From: Algicola sagamiensis DSM 14643
GTDB taxonomy: Bacteria; Pseudomonadota; Gammaproteobacteria; Enterobacterales; Alteromonadaceae
NCBI RefSeq assembly: GCF_000374485.1
Contig: NZ_KB894501.1
Span: 96,405-160,404 of the forward strand
Length of the DNA: 64,000 nucleotides
Direction: 5' to 3'
Shown: piece after piece, positions 54,706 through 62,557 of the stretch
How the letters are laid out: the number at the start of each line of letters is the position of its first letter
How positions within the stretch are numbered: the stretch's first letter is position 1
Notes under the pieces: model-generated
What the model was told of the DNA's origin: nothing
The model's input: only the letters and a program-made list of their open reading frames with translations
The model's database searches: none
Program-made: the position numbers and the translations under genes

Positions 54706-55770
54706 ATGGCTTATTCAACCATAACGAAACGATTAAAAGCAGATGGAACGCCCCGTTATACATGCCGTGTTCGAGTCAAACAAAATGGCCGCATAGTATA
54801 CAATGATACGCGCACATTCTCAAAATTAGCACCCGCGAAGGAATGGGGTAAGAAGCGTTCATTAGAGATTGAGCAGTTTGGCTTTGGAGAAAACTTTGAA
54901 GGAGATGAAGTCATCACCCTTGGAAAGCTCATTTATAAATACCTCAGTGATCCTTTCCTAGAACTTGGCCGTACAAAAAGAAAAACTCTCGAATTTCTCA
55001 TCGACTGCGACATCTCAAAAAGACAAGCCTCCAAAGTCAACGCAGCAGCAATCATCCAGCATTGCAAAGAAAGAAAAAGCACAGGTGTTACCCCATCCAC
55101 AATCAACCATGACGTGAGTTATTTAAGAAGTGTTTTTAAACATGCAAAACCAGCATGGAGTATGAATCTGGATGACTCTGCTTTTGTGGAAGCCTTACCT
55201 ATTTTAAAAGACCTCAATTTGATTGGTAAAAGTGAGCGGCGTACTCGCAGGCCGACCAGTGTAGAAATCGACAAGCTAACCAAAGCGCTATCCAAAAGGC
55301 AAAGCCACAGAGGTTCTAAGATCCCATTTATCGATATCCTGAACTTCTCGATTTTATCCTGTATGCGGATAGGAGAGGTCTGCAAGATACGCTGGGATGA
55401 TGTGCAAGAGGATAGTAAATCGGTATTGGTTCGAGATAGAAAAGACCCACGTAAAAAAGCAGGAAACCATATGTTGGTTCCACTCCTTGGCGGTGCATGG
55501 GAGATCTTACAAAAGCAACCTAAGACAGCAGATTTCATTTTTCCTTATGAGTCCAAATCAGTCTCAGCAGGTTTTCAACGAGTACGAAACCAGCTCGGCA
55601 TTGAGAACCTCCGATATCATGATTTAAGAAGGGAAGGGGCCAGCCGACTCTTTGAAAAAGGTTATCATATCGATGAAGTCGCCCAGGTCACAGGACACCG
55701 TGATCTCAAGACACTATGGCAGGTGTATACCGAGTTATATCCGAATCGGTTGCATGATAAGGATATATAA
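54706..55770 (+). CDS. Tyrosine-type phage integrase
   Basis: Site-specific recombinase of 354 residues. The N-terminal arm-binding part is followed by a SAM-like core domain, and the catalytic domain has Arg in CMRIGEVCKIRW, the HxxR box YHDLRREGASRLFEKG, His in TGHRDLKT and the nucleophile Tyr in WQVYTELYP. Its location by dusA suggests a dusA-type integrase. Followed by a long nested inverted repeat. Confidence 0.92.
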   Translation: MAYSTITKRLKADGTPRYTCRVRVKQNGRIVYNDTRTFSKLAPAKEWGKKRSLEIEQFGFGENFEGDEVITLGKLIYKYLSDPFLELGRTKRKTLEFLIDCDISKRQASKVNAAAIIQHCKERKSTGVTPSTINHDVSYLRSVFKHAKPAWSMNLDDSAFVEALPILKDLNLIGKSERRTRRPTSVEIDKLTKALSKRQSHRGSKIPFIDILNFSILSCMRIGEVCKIRWDDVQEDSKSVLVRDRKDPRKKAGNHMLVPLLGGAWEILQKQPKTADFIFPYESKSVSAGFQRVRNQLGIENLRYHDLRREGASRLFEKGYHIDEVAQVTGHRDLKTLWQVYTELYPNRLHDKDI

Positions 55771-55791
55771 GAAAAATAGCATAAACCCAAA

Positions 55792-55864
55792 AAGATCAGC
55801 TGGTAAAAAGGTTTAAAAGTTAAACTTTTAGCTAAAACAAAATTTAATATTTGGAGCTGATCTT
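55792..55864. repeat. Nested inverted repeats between integrase and cargo gene
   Basis: Outer arms AAGATCAGCT (55792-55801) and AGCTGATCTT (55855-55864) are perfect and 53 bases apart; inside is the palindrome AAAAGTTAAACTTTT (55815-55829). It lies between convergent genes, so termination is likely, though an att or recombinase-site role cannot be excluded. Confidence 0.55.
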
Positions 55865-55878
55865 ACAAGCTAATACAA

Positions 55879-56475
55879 CTAATATGCTTGAAACCTAAAT
55901 GGTTTAAAGTTTTTCTCAAAGTTCTTCGTTTTTTTCCTTGTATCTTTATTATAAGAAGTAATATGGCTATTGGAATTAGCTGCTTGACCACCATAAATTC
56001 TATGCAAATGCGAGACTTCTCCATATTCTTCCTTTCTGCCTCCTGTAGTTACTCCAGCTTGAAATTTTACCAAGGTGTATTCTTTGGTTATATATTCAAT
56101 TTCATTAGAACCATTATCCTCCTCTTTAATCAATCCTGTGTAAGACACAGTTACAAATTTTGTTGACCAAACATTATTTCCTTCATTTTTATAGCCAACG
56201 GGGGAGTGGAAGTTATCCCACATTGATTTTAAGAGAGCTTTTTCCTCATTCTCATCTTTAGCAATTATTACTGTTGATTCTGTAGGGTTAGTGCCATTTC
56301 TGATATCTAGATCGATCCTATTTACTGACTTTGCATTCCCATCTTGAATATTTTTAGACAGATGCTTTTCTCTAAAACTATCTGAAAATCTTAGTATATC
56401 GGAGCTAGGGAAGTTCTTGGGTTTATATTCTTTATCTGTTTTCGATACGAAATTATTTGGTTGTTGCATTTGCAT
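55879..56475 (-). CDS. Unrecognised AT-rich prophage cargo protein
   Basis: The 198 residues (from ATG 56475, which follows AAAGG; an in-frame TTG at 56508 is weaker) are polar, rich in Asn, Lys and Glu, and lack a signal or membrane segment. The C-terminal part has HLHRIYGGQAANSNSHITSY and ends KPFRFQAY. No family was recognised. The location between the integrase and the early operon, its separate transcription and its lower GC suggest a moron-type gene. Confidence 0.6.
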   Translation of the reverse strand: MQMQQPNNFVSKTDKEYKPKNFPSSDILRFSDSFREKHLSKNIQDGNAKSVNRIDLDIRNGTNPTESTVIIAKDENEEKALLKSMWDNFHSPVGYKNEGNNVWSTKFVTVSYTGLIKEEDNGSNEIEYITKEYTLVKFQAGVTTGGRKEEYGEVSHLHRIYGGQAANSNSHITSYNKDTRKKTKNFEKNFKPFRFQAY

Positions 56476-56605
56476 TTGAGTACCTTTAGCGATCTCTATT
56501 TCTATCAAAAGAAATTACATCTACTTTAGTGATTAAGACGAACAAGTGAGCTGAATGTGAAAAAGATGAGTTAGTTTATATACCACAAGTCTGTCATCTA
56601 TATAC

Positions 56606-56851
56606 TCAACCAACCCAATCTTCCTTAGCAATCTCACGCTGTCGATCAATAAACTCGGCCAAGTCTGACAGGTGGATCACCCATTGGTTTTTTTGGCTTT
56701 CCCCACATCGAAATGCGGGGACGGGGAGGGTGCCAGCTTTGGCTTTTGCAATGGCTGTATTGCGGTTGCAGCCAAAGTAAGTTTCGCTGATTTCTTCAAT
56801 GGGAACTACAGCTCTTTCGTATTGTGCCAGGAGTATAAATGCGGTTTTCAT
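56606..56851 (-). CDS. PrtN-like pyocin activator family protein
   Basis: The 81 residues (MKTAFILLAQYERAVVPIEE onward, ending HLSDLAEFIDRQREIAKEDW) follow the PrtN family pattern. PrtN activates pyocin genes in Pseudomonas; phage members at this place may act as regulators or excisionases. It is the last gene of the leftward early operon and overlaps recT by four bases. Confidence 0.75.
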   Translation of the reverse strand: MKTAFILLAQYERAVVPIEEISETYFGCNRNTAIAKAKAGTLPVPAFRCGESQKNQWVIHLSDLAEFIDRQREIAKEDWVG

Positions 56852-57750
56852 TTTCCTTCTCCTAATAATTCCCCAGTTTCTGGATCAAAGCTTTCTTCGA
56901 TGATGAGTTGGATCTCGTCTTGTTTGTCTTTGTATGCTTTCCTTGCGGTATGCTGTAATTCTTTAGGCAGTGCCTTTGCTTTCTCAGCGACCTCAAGTAA
57001 TTCTGCCTCGGTGTGGGCATTTTCAATTTGAGTCAGTACTGCCTGGAGCGCAGGATCAACTTCTTTTGGGGAGTTGGCTTTTAGCTGCTTCACCAGTTGT
57101 TCAGAACGATTACTTTCTGTAGGTTGGTCACTGTGATTTGTGGGCGTAATATCCCTCTCTTTTAGGACTGGGAAATCCTCAAACTCATCGACTGTGTACA
57201 CACCTAGAATTACATCTGGGCAGTACAGGCGGGACCAGTATTTTACTGCGAGATAGGCGCTTTGTTGCTTTGGGTTGGTCTTCCATAGTGGACTATTTTT
57301 GACGCCCACTGTTGCAGGGTATAGCCATTCGCCCCAGGTGATTTCCTCATCCCCTTTTAAGACTGCACCGACGCGAACACATGCTTTACTAAACTGATGC
57401 CAGTTAATTTCTCCAGTGCCTTGTGGCCAGTCACCTTGATACTCATATCTAAAGCGGCCAACAATCGCCTGGGATGAAGAGATCACCGCGTTGATAAGCT
57501 GCGCTTCATAACCCAGTTGTCCATTTACGAGGTGGGTCTTTTGGGCAACGGCGAAGGGATTCATCCGCCATTGTGCCGCTTGCATGACGACAGCCAAACA
57601 ATCAGGTTCTGCACCCTGCAAATGTTTTGGAACCGTGACCCGGCTTTGTGCCATTAGGTTTGCAACGCTGATCATCTGTTGCATCACCGCAGCATCAAGT
57701 ATCAGATCGGTTGTATTCATTGGATTGTCTTGTGGGGTAAGTTCGTTCAT
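56848..57750 (-). CDS. recT: RecT-family single-strand annealing protein
   Basis: Phage recombinase that anneals complementary strands, partner of the YqaJ exonuclease. From ATG 57750 (AAAGGA six bases upstream; ATG 57756 is too close to it) it has 300 residues. The RecT core is visible in WRMNPFAVAQKTHLVNGQLG, ISSSQAIVGRFRYEYQGDW and AYLAVKYWSRLYCPDVILG. The C-terminal third is charged and less conserved. Confidence 0.92.
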   Translation of the reverse strand: MNELTPQDNPMNTTDLILDAAVMQQMISVANLMAQSRVTVPKHLQGAEPDCLAVVMQAAQWRMNPFAVAQKTHLVNGQLGYEAQLINAVISSSQAIVGRFRYEYQGDWPQGTGEINWHQFSKACVRVGAVLKGDEEITWGEWLYPATVGVKNSPLWKTNPKQQSAYLAVKYWSRLYCPDVILGVYTVDEFEDFPVLKERDITPTNHSDQPTESNRSEQLVKQLKANSPKEVDPALQAVLTQIENAHTEAELLEVAEKAKALPKELQHTARKAYKDKQDEIQLIIEESFDPETGELLGEGK

Positions 57751-57760
57751 GGTCATTCCT

Positions 57761-58309
57761 TTATGCTGCCTGTTGTTGGTTCAACGTGAGTAAGTTGGAC
57801 TTGATAAATTGGATCATTGACAGAAAATGTTCAGCAACCGGGTTTTCCTTCATAGGGACGTGATCCATCCAATTTTTGCCGAAAATATTTATCATGTTAT
57901 CCATGATTTGCACAATTCTGGTGAAGTTAACCTCGCTCATTTTAAAGCTCACCTTTTCATACCGAAGGCTATTGAAGATGTATCTTGCGAGCGCTTTATC
58001 AATCTCCTTATTACGGCGATTTTTGAGTAACTGACTTACTGCAATGTCAGGTACGAATTCTTCGTCAATTATCATCAAATCAAAGCAACCTAGCTTCTGT
58101 GTTAACTCGACATCATCCATGCCCATAAAATGTTCCATCACACATGTTGCTTGCATATCTTTAAATTGCAGAGAGTTAGTTTTATCCCCGTATACGCGTG
58201 TGAACTCGCCTTCCCCTTCTCTGATATCTTCAAAGGTGACATAGATGGGAAAGAAAAACTCTTCGGAGAAGATTTGGTACTTTGTGATATCACATTGTTG
58301 AATGGTCAT
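57761..58309 (-). CDS. Hypothetical early phage protein
   Basis: The 182 residues lie between the exonuclease and recT genes with tight spacing (9 and 10 bases). There is an acidic region (EDIREGEGEFTRVYGDK) and a helical C-terminus with NWMDHVPMKENPVAEHF. No family was recognised. A role in the recombination module is suggested by position only. Confidence 0.7.
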   Translation of the reverse strand: MTIQQCDITKYQIFSEEFFFPIYVTFEDIREGEGEFTRVYGDKTNSLQFKDMQATCVMEHFMGMDDVELTQKLGCFDLMIIDEEFVPDIAVSQLLKNRRNKEIDKALARYIFNSLRYEKVSFKMSEVNFTRIVQIMDNMINIFGKNWMDHVPMKENPVAEHFLSMIQFIKSNLLTLNQQQAA

Positions 58310-58318
58310 GATGATCCC

Positions 58319-59287
58319 CTAGATGCGAAAAACGCGAATTTCTTGTTGTTTTGTGAATTTGTTGGCAAGTTCTGGATGGACTTTGCGAAACGTGGTTGTA
58401 TCAAAGCTGTTTCTAGCCTGAGTCTTCCATGAGGCAATTCTTTCTCCATTGCATAGCAATACCTGATTCTCTCCCATGTGGGACTTGATCGCTTGGTCTT
58501 GTGTCTTGATGATCTTCTCTGCTTCCTTTTTCATCCGTACAGCTCGGTCGCGTTCTTCCATAGCAAATATCACGGATTTATTTGCTTCTACCGCTTGGGC
58601 ATTGTCCTTGGTGTAAAACTCGTTTAACTCATCCAATGTCACAGGCTTTGGTGGGACATCTGCAATGACGTTGCTAAACCAAAAGTCCTCAAGTTTTTCG
58701 TCCATATAATCTGCCAGCTCAGTATTGAGCGTGAAGGAATACACACGAAAATCATTGCCCCCAATCAGCACAGCCAAGTCAGCATATAAGCAACCCAGCA
58801 CATGCATATAATGGGTCACTTGTAATAAGTAGGTATGTGGAACTTCATCTGTACCGACCACTCCCCATTGTGAAGTGCTAAATGCACCTGCGGTTTTACA
58901 CTCTAAAACTTTGCGTTTGCCAACCACCATGCGATCCAAATTGGCACGAAGCCAAGGGGCTTCCGGGTAAATGTAAGGTTTATTCCTGCGTTGTACTTTA
59001 CAGCTCATCCGCCGGGCGTATTCCTTCGCAACGACATCTTCCAGAACATTCCCAAAATGAACCGCTTGGTTTTCGGATAAATCTTCCGGGCTAACGCGGC
59101 CTGTTTTCTCAAGCCACACTTGATACGCGCTTTTGTATGGATTAAGGCCCAGGATAGAGCCGACATCACTGCCGCCAATCCCTTTTCTTCGTTCGAAGTG
59201 CCAAAGCTCCTCATCTGTGAACTTGCTTTGGTCAACCTGCGCTTCGAGCTGAGCAATGTAGTTTTGATGAATCTCGATTGAGTCCAT
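58319..59287 (-). CDS. YqaJ-type phage recombination exonuclease
   Basis: 5'-3' exonuclease that makes single strands for RecT. The 322 residues keep the catalytic residues: WHFERRKGIGGSDVGSILGL, VHFGNVLEDVVAKEYARRM with the helix Glu, Asp in RANLDRMVVG and the E-x-K in KVLECKTAGA; LLQVTHYMHVLGC follows. This makes it a good contrast to the altered YqaJ-fold protein at 34921-35772. The start overlaps the previous gene by one base. Confidence 0.92.
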   Translation of the reverse strand: MDSIEIHQNYIAQLEAQVDQSKFTDEELWHFERRKGIGGSDVGSILGLNPYKSAYQVWLEKTGRVSPEDLSENQAVHFGNVLEDVVAKEYARRMSCKVQRRNKPYIYPEAPWLRANLDRMVVGKRKVLECKTAGAFSTSQWGVVGTDEVPHTYLLQVTHYMHVLGCLYADLAVLIGGNDFRVYSFTLNTELADYMDEKLEDFWFSNVIADVPPKPVTLDELNEFYTKDNAQAVEANKSVIFAMEERDRAVRMKKEAEKIIKTQDQAIKSHMGENQVLLCNGERIASWKTQARNSFDTTTFRKVHPELANKFTKQQEIRVFRI

Positions 59288-59652
59288 TAGTGTTCTCCTT
59301 GTGCGAATGCGCGGATCTCATCCATTGAGTTTTCGACGATTTTCCCAACCATGTTTTGTGCGGTGCACTCCAGCAATGCGCGATACAACTTATTCGCCAT
59401 TTTTAAGTCCGCATAGTTTTTTGCCACTGCAAACAGTCGGAAGATTTCAGACGACTTTTCTATTTCCTGTATTTCGCAAATGACTTCTTCAAGATTGACG
59501 GTGGTTGATCCAATCTCGACGCGTTCTTGTTCAAGCAACTGCTGGGTGTAACGTTCTGTCAGTTTATAGATGGCTTGCTCTTCTCTTTCTTGCTGCGCTT
59601 GGCTATCAAGAAAGGATTCAAGCTGGGTGGAAGTAACACAGGGAAAGCTCAT
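59287..59652 (-). CDS. Hypothetical early phage protein
   Basis: The 121 residues are helical, acidic and probably coiled coil (QAQQEREEQAIYKLTERYTQ, LEEVICEIQEIEKSSEIF). No family was recognised. Overlaps of one and four bases with its neighbours place it firmly in the leftward operon. Confidence 0.7.
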   Translation of the reverse strand: MSFPCVTSTQLESFLDSQAQQEREEQAIYKLTERYTQQLLEQERVEIGSTTVNLEEVICEIQEIEKSSEIFRLFAVAKNYADLKMANKLYRALLECTAQNMVGKIVENSMDEIRAFAQGEH

Positions 59653-59840
59653 CTTGTTGCTCCTTCTCTGATGATGGGAAGTGGAAATGCGATCTCTTTA
59701 CCGTTCCTTACTGCGCGATTGTGACGAGCCAATCTTTGACGGTAGGCAAGCAAACGTTCTTCATTGGTTGAGGCCAAATAACAGCAAGCCAGTTGGCAAT
59801 GATGCTTGAGTGATTTTGACGATTTGAATAATGTTTTCAT
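59649..59840 (-). CDS. Small basic early phage protein
   Basis: From ATG 59840 (AGGA upstream) it encodes 63 residues with a very basic C-terminus (RQRLARHNRAVRNGKEIA). It is the first gene after the PL-like promoter and overlaps the next by four bases. Family unknown. Confidence 0.62.
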   Translation of the reverse strand: MKTLFKSSKSLKHHCQLACCYLASTNEERLLAYRQRLARHNRAVRNGKEIAFPLPIIREGATR

Positions 59841-59869
59841 GTCCTGCCCTCGAATAGGTGACATGAGGA

Positions 59870-59898
59870 AATATAAGATAACTTACTTTTTAGATCAA
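59870..59898 (-). promoter_or_regulatory. PL-like leftward early promoter
   Basis: On the minus strand TTGATC (plus 59893-59898) and TATATT (plus 59870-59875) are separated by 17 bases, about 30 bases upstream of the first leftward start. One operator overlaps the -10 and another lies upstream of the -35. Confidence 0.72.
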
Positions 59899-59920
59899 GG
59901 AAGATTTATAAGATTTCTTA
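59874..59920. promoter_or_regulatory. Left operator cluster (OL)
   Basis: Two 12-base palindromes, TAAGATAACTTA (59874-59885) and TAAGATTTCTTA (59909-59920), match TAAGANNTCTTA with one and zero mismatches. The same motif occurs at the right operator. Confidence 0.68.
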
Positions 59921-59973
59921 CTTTTATGTTTCTAGGTCTTCGAAAAGTTAATATCTGAGGTTATTTTGATGGG

Positions 59974-60609
59974 CTAGAGTTGGCGGCCAGAAAAGACGAC
60001 AGAGCCGATAATTTTTGAGTCATCTCCCAAGGAAACGAATTGCTCAGGCCAATTTGGGTTCACAGGTTTTAAAACTTTGCTACCACCTTCTTGTATGAGC
60101 TGCTTGAACGTGACATCACCCTGTTCACTGACTTTAGCAATAACGAATGAGCCGTGTTTTGATTCAGCCAATGGATCAACAAAAATAAGATCACCTTCCC
60201 AAAACTTAGGTTCCATCGTGACACCGCTGACCTTGAGAACAAATGTCTTATCGCTACATTCTACAGGGCACGGGAAATGCTTAGCGGATAGCTTTTCGGA
60301 AGGGTCTATGGATTCCCAGTTTTCAGCCTGAGCCCATGAAATTAATGGATACTGGCCTTGAAGTTCTGGCCCTGGTGCAACATTTGATGCAGGCTTATCC
60401 GATGGTGAACCTTTCCCATGAAGTAGCCATTCGGGGTTACAGTCCAACACTCGGCATAGAGCATAAAGATTTTCGCCTCTTGGTGAGGTTTCATCTTTTT
60501 CCCATTGCGTGACAGAAACTGATGAGACTCCAATATAAGTCCCAACTTGCTTTTGCGTTAGCTTCTTATCTTTGCGCCTTTCGCGGATGCGCTGACCTAG
60601 TGTTTTCAT
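59974..60609 (-). CDS. CI-like phage repressor with altered self-cleavage site
   Basis: The 211 residues have an XRE HTH at about 5-60 (RIRERRKDKKLTQKQVGTYI, GVSSVSVTQWEKDET) and a LexA/S24-type C-terminus (about 85-205). The usual cleavage dipeptide Ala-Gly in SWxQAGxW reads SWAQAENW, and the catalytic Ser of GxSMxP is Thr in SGVTMEPKFWEGD. A Lys in FVIAKV is present. It probably represses PL and PR and may not respond to RecA by self-cleavage. Flanked by OL and OR. Confidence 0.88.
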   Translation of the reverse strand: MKTLGQRIRERRKDKKLTQKQVGTYIGVSSVSVTQWEKDETSPRGENLYALCRVLDCNPEWLLHGKGSPSDKPASNVAPGPELQGQYPLISWAQAENWESIDPSEKLSAKHFPCPVECSDKTFVLKVSGVTMEPKFWEGDLIFVDPLAESKHGSFVIAKVSEQGDVTFKQLIQEGGSKVLKPVNPNWPEQFVSLGDDSKIIGSVVFSGRQL

Positions 60610-60610
60610 G

Positions 60611-60671
60611 TAAGTGATCTTATACCCTCTTGATCTAAGTTTCCTTTGATTCTAATATGTAAGAAATCTTA
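60611..60671. promoter_or_regulatory. Right operator cluster (OR)
   Basis: TAAGTGATCTTA (60611-60622), TAAGTTTCCTTT (60636-60647, weak) and TAAGAAATCTTA (60660-60671, perfect) are spaced 25 and 24 bases apart between the divergent ci and cro genes, like OR3-OR2-OR1 in lambda. Confidence 0.7.
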
Positions 60672-60675
60672 TATT
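60646..60675 (+). promoter_or_regulatory. PR-like rightward early promoter
   Basis: TTGATT (60646-60651) and TATATT (60670-60675) are 18 bases apart; the perfect operator overlaps the -10 exactly as at PL. An alternative pair, TTGATC (60630) and TAATAT (60653), is weaker. Confidence 0.6.
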
Positions 60676-60694
60676 CCTAACTGAGGAACTAGAT

Positions 60695-60868
60695 ATGAAA
60701 AAAGCGGAAGCAGTAAAACACTTCGGTGATACCAAAAAACTAGCAAGAGCTTTAAACATCACTCCCTCTTCAATTTACCAATGGGGTGAAACGATCCCAC
60801 CCCTTCGAGCATTTCAAATTGAAAGAATTACCAAAGGAAAGCTGAGAGCAGTAGCAAACCACCAATGA
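60695..60868 (+). CDS. cro: Cro-like phage repressor
   Basis: The 57 residues encode a Cro-type HTH: MKKAEAVKHFGDTKKLARAL, NITPSSIYQWGETIP and LRAFQIERITKGKL. The AxAL...SxxYQW pattern and the end RITKGKL are typical of short phage Cro proteins. It follows PR with GAGGAAC as ribosome-binding site and is divergent from ci. Confidence 0.82.
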   Translation: MKKAEAVKHFGDTKKLARALNITPSSIYQWGETIPPLRAFQIERITKGKLRAVANHQ

Positions 60869-60899
60869 ATGAAATCTAGTCTATCCAAGGAGAGAAGAC

Positions 60900-61571
60900 A
60901 TGAAACACTGTTCACGCAATCGTCTGTCAATTTTGCTCAAGCATATGAGCATGTGGTTAGAATTTCCCAGAGAGTCCCGATCCATTATCGGGGAAGAAGT
61001 TGCCCAGGCTTTCTTCAAATTAGGGTTTGATCAGGCGCTACAGCGAGAAGGGATCAACTTTAAACGAACGGACGATGTAGACAGGGATATGCGTACCCGC
61101 GCACAAAAGTTGTTTCGCTGGCTGGGGCATTATGAGGATATTGCACCGGACACGGAGAAGTTGTTTTACATCGAAGTCGCCATTGTTGCAGCGATGCCAG
61201 AACCTATTCGACTTTCTTATCTCAATGAAGTCTTTGCCGTCACAGGCGTGTTTATCGGCATTTTCCAAGACCCTTCCAAAGAGCTCAATCATTCGCAAAT
61301 TGCTGCGGCCTTGATGAAGGAGAACACAGAAGCGCAGTTGTCCGTTTTGGGATTAAGCAATGAACCAAGTGAAGAGGAAGTCACAAACACCTACCGGGAG
61401 CTACAAGAATCCGCAGGCACTACCATTGCCGCGTTGAATCTACTGGAGCGCCATTACCCCAAACTACGCAGCTACCCAAAAGTGAAAAGCCGCCTAACAC
61501 CATGTTTTTCGAGGACAGGAGAGGCGGCTGATCAGGATGCTCATGGGAGTCGCACCCGGAGGTCATTATGA
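60900..61571 (+). CDS. Phage regulatory protein at the CII position
   Basis: The 223 residues lie between cro and the replication initiator. The helical N-terminal half (LSILLKHMSMWLEFPRESRS, AQKLFRWLGHYED) and a second helical region (AAMPEPIRLSYLNEVFAVTG) resemble proteins found at the CII/YdaT position in related prophages. No clear HTH was seen. The C-terminal tail is of low complexity. It overlaps the next start (ATGA). Confidence 0.6.
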   Translation: MKHCSRNRLSILLKHMSMWLEFPRESRSIIGEEVAQAFFKLGFDQALQREGINFKRTDDVDRDMRTRAQKLFRWLGHYEDIAPDTEKLFYIEVAIVAAMPEPIRLSYLNEVFAVTGVFIGIFQDPSKELNHSQIAAALMKENTEAQLSVLGLSNEPSEEEVTNTYRELQESAGTTIAALNLLERHYPKLRSYPKVKSRLTPCFSRTGEAADQDAHGSRTRRSL

Positions 61572-62557
61572 GCAACTTGGCAGAAAAAAACAACATACTA
61601 CCGTTTCCGACTGGCTCACCATATCGGCCACCGGATCAGGGGGAAATCGTGAAAGCTGACACGAACGATGGGTATACGAGGTTAGCCAATGAGATGCTGG
61701 AAACGTTGTGCCAGTGCGAGCTTTCCGCTCGGCAGTATCGCGTTTTCATGGCGGTGCTTCGCAAGACCTATGGCTGGAATCAAAAGTCTGACGTGATCTC
61801 ATCCGGTCAGATTGCCGAATTGATGAATTATCAGGGTGGGTATCGGCACATTTGCACGGATATTCGAGACCTAAAAGAGCGCAATATTTTGATTGGTTCT
61901 GGAAGAAATATTGGCCCAAATCCGCATGTGAATCTATGGAAATTAAGCAAGTCGAAACCATCAAAATCAAGCGCAAATGTATCTGAAATCGGATACCCAA
62001 AGTGTCCGAAAACGGATACCAAAAGTATCCAAAAACGGACACATCAACCGGATGAATTACAGGACACATGTATCCGAAATCAGACACCTAAAGTATCCGA
62101 AAATGGACACCCTATGTGTCCGGAAACGGATACAAAATGTGTCCGAAATCGGATACCACAAAAGACAAAAGACAAATTAAAGACAGTGAAAGACATTGGT
62201 AAGAAAAAAACACGCGCGTCACCCGCGCCCAAAAATTTCCAAGTCACCGAGAAATTAATCGACTGGTGTCGAAGCAATGACATTCAGGCAGATTTACATT
62301 TGGAGACTGAGCAGTTTTTGGATCATCACCGAGCCAAAGGATCGAGTTTCAAGTGTTGGGAGGCTGCTTGGCGAACTTGGATGCGAAATACCAAGAAGTT
62401 TACCAGTCCCAGACAATCCCAACGGCCAACGCAAAACAACGCAATGCGACAGCAGGACATTCAGGATTGGCTCAACCATGATGACACGGGTAACCAATCC
62501 ATAGCTCAACAGCCCAGCCAAATGACTCAGAAGGACATCGACCATGAACCATTCTGA
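61568..62557 (+). CDS. O-like phage replication initiator containing the origin
   Basis: The 329 residues have an N-terminal winged-helix of the phage O family: NDGYTRLANEMLETLCQCEL, SARQYRVFMAVLRKTYGWNQ. A repetitive linker (about 137-200, SEIGYPKCPKTD, SENGHPMCPETD) is encoded by the iterons, and a conserved C-terminal part has WCRSNDIQADLHLETEQF and CWEAAWRTWMRN. It recruits the host helicase through the next gene's product by analogy with lambda. Confidence 0.88.
   Translation: MSNLAEKNNILPFPTGSPYRPPDQGEIVKADTNDGYTRLANEMLETLCQCELSARQYRVFMAVLRKTYGWNQKSDVISSGQIAELMNYQGGYRHICTDIRDLKERNILIGSGRNIGPNPHVNLWKLSKSKPSKSSANVSEIGYPKCPKTDTKSIQKRTHQPDELQDTCIRNQTPKVSENGHPMCPETDTKCVRNRIPQKTKDKLKTVKDIGKKKTRASPAPKNFQVTEKLIDWCRSNDIQADLHLETEQFLDHHRAKGSSFKCWEAAWRTWMRNTKKFTSPRQSQRPTQNNAMRQQDIQDWLNHDDTGNQSIAQQPSQMTQKDIDHEPF
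61979..62156. repeat. Seven 18-bp palindromic iterons, likely phage origin
   Basis: Sites start at 61979, 62002, 62025, 62070, 62093, 62116 and 62139. Each fits GTRTCCGAAANCGGAYAC with few mismatches and is itself an inverted repeat. Steps are 23 bases, except one 45-base step that holds a decayed copy near 62048. Iterons inside the initiator gene are the lambda arrangement. Confidence 0.87.

Noticed and set aside
61979..62156. CRISPR-like array
   Set aside because: Repeats are 18 bp, palindromic, with 5-bp spacers and lie inside a coding frame; they are iterons, not CRISPR repeats.
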